A stretch of DNA of 6,154 nt, from positions 1 through 6,154 of the forward strand of contig JAJZLI010000003.1 of assembly GCA_021803645.1 (NCBI GenBank), read 5' to 3'. The notes beneath the pieces are model-generated. The model was not told where the DNA came from and did not search any database. It saw nothing but the letters and a program-made list of their open reading frames with translations. This document shows, in pieces, positions 5,643-6,154 of the stretch (the stretch's first letter is position 1; each line of letters starts with the position of its first letter). Origin of the DNA: a bacterium (GTDB taxonomy: Bacteria > Patescibacteriota > Dojkabacteria > JAKAPS01 > JAJZLI01). Made by a program: the position numbers and the translations under genes.

Positions 5643-6154
5643 TTTTTTAATTTTGCAATAGGATCCATTGTTTTTCTATTACTATATTCAGGGTACTTAT
5701 CTGCAAAGTTATATATTATCTGTTTTATAAAGTTGAGAGATCCTTCTATTAAAGGATTTACTCTTTTATATACGTCTTTTTTAGCTTCATCTATTAATTC
5801 CTCTGTTTCAATATCAATAAAATTATTATGACTAGCATTCCTTACGTCTTTGAACCTTTTAAACTTTGCATAATTTTCACTTGTTTTGTCGATAAGGCCT
5901 TTTTTTTCTAGGTCTTTAATAATTTCGCTTATGGGTGGTGTGTTATGCTTTTTTTGTTCTGTGTTTAATATCTTAAAAATTTCTTTAAAGAAGTGGTCTA
6001 TTGCCATAAATGTTTCCAGTACAAATGCTATTTTTATAAATTTATCTAGGTTTGACAGATCTTTATCATCTGCTTTATCATGATCTGTATAACATTCATA
6101 TATAGATACAAATTTAAAAATTGCACTATAAGTATCTATGACTTTTGCAAATAC
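5639..6154 (-). CDS. Hypothetical helical protein, 5' end missing (possible HEPN-like)
   Basis: The frame is open from the right window edge to a TAG at 5641-5639, giving at least 171 residues. An internal Met at 6007-6005 could be a start, but the frame continues upstream with similar composition (IYECYTDHDKADDKDLSNLDKFIKI by position), so the gene very probably begins outside the window. Seen: a soluble, Lys/Asp/Glu-rich, mostly helical protein with no signal or membrane segment. RFKDVRNASHNNF resembles the Arg-Asn...His core of HEPN nucleases and toxins, but the Arg-to-His gap is three residues instead of the usual four to six. I cannot assign a function. It converges on cyoE with a four-base overlap of the two stop codons, so the transcripts probably overlap. 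Confidence 0.65.
   Translation of the reverse strand, partial: VFAKVIDTYSAIFKFVSIYECYTDHDKADDKDLSNLDKFIKIAFVLETFMAIDHFFKEIFKILNTEQKKHNTPPISEIIKDLEKKGLIDKTSENYAKFKRFKDVRNASHNNFIDIETEELIDEAKKDVYKRVNPLIEGSLNFIKQIIYNFADKYPEYSNRKTMDPIAKLKN

Noticed and set aside
5640..5670. Possible terminator in the T-rich sequence after cyoE
   Set aside because: T runs are present but no G/C stem precedes them on either strand, and the sequence is coding on the minus strand.
5886..6083. Plus-strand frame of 65 codons near the right edge
   Set aside because: Antisense to the charged minus-strand gene, whose frame is longer and open to the window edge.

Overview
The window is AT-rich and is dominated by one plus-strand operon, cyoABCDE (941-5642). 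It encodes a complete haem-copper cytochrome bo3-type quinol oxidase (subunits II, I, III, IV) and the haem O synthase that makes its haem. Less familiar minus-strand genes flank it on both sides.

Organism: the flanking genes look like those of the Candidate Phyla Radiation (Patescibacteria), most likely a low-GC member of the Saccharibacteria (TM7), where cyo operons are known. The pointers are (i) a secreted protein fragment at the left edge with a Cys-x-x-Arg-Glu segment after a low-complexity linker, a protein type I recall from CPR genomes, and (ii) a coiled-coil, two-helix membrane protein with a YPPQEVEHTIT stretch that resembles a CPR-typical hypothetical family. Both comparisons are from memory, so this placement is inference. 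TGA ends cyoD and the 194-residue membrane protein, and no gene needs TGA read as an amino acid. That argues for the standard bacterial code and against code 25 (TGA = Gly) of Gracilibacteria and Absconditabacteria. The Cyo proteins alone would also fit a proteobacterium.

Layout: 1-226 minus, 5' part of a secreted protein; 227-259, nearly pure A/T gap; 260-844 minus, coiled-coil membrane protein; 845-940, divergent intergenic region with a candidate promoter and a 7-bp inverted repeat; 941-1840 cyoA; 1847-3817 cyoB; 3805-4407 cyoC; 4411-4797 cyoD; 4794-5642 cyoE; 5639-6154 minus, a gene lacking its 5' end that meets cyoE tail to tail with a 4-base overlap.

How the genes work together: CyoB holds the low-spin haem, the haem-CuB oxygen site, the proton channels and the quinol-site residues, all conserved at E. 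coli positions +1. CyoA lacks CuA ligands, as expected for a quinol oxidase. CyoC and CyoD complete the complex, and CyoE farnesylates haem b to haem O. The tight gene packing (gaps of 3-6 bases or overlaps) implies one transcript with coupled translation. No haem or quinone biosynthesis genes, RNA genes, mobile elements or CRISPR arrays are visible here. The window looks largely like a known system in an interesting host; the least explained parts are the three minus-strand flanking genes.
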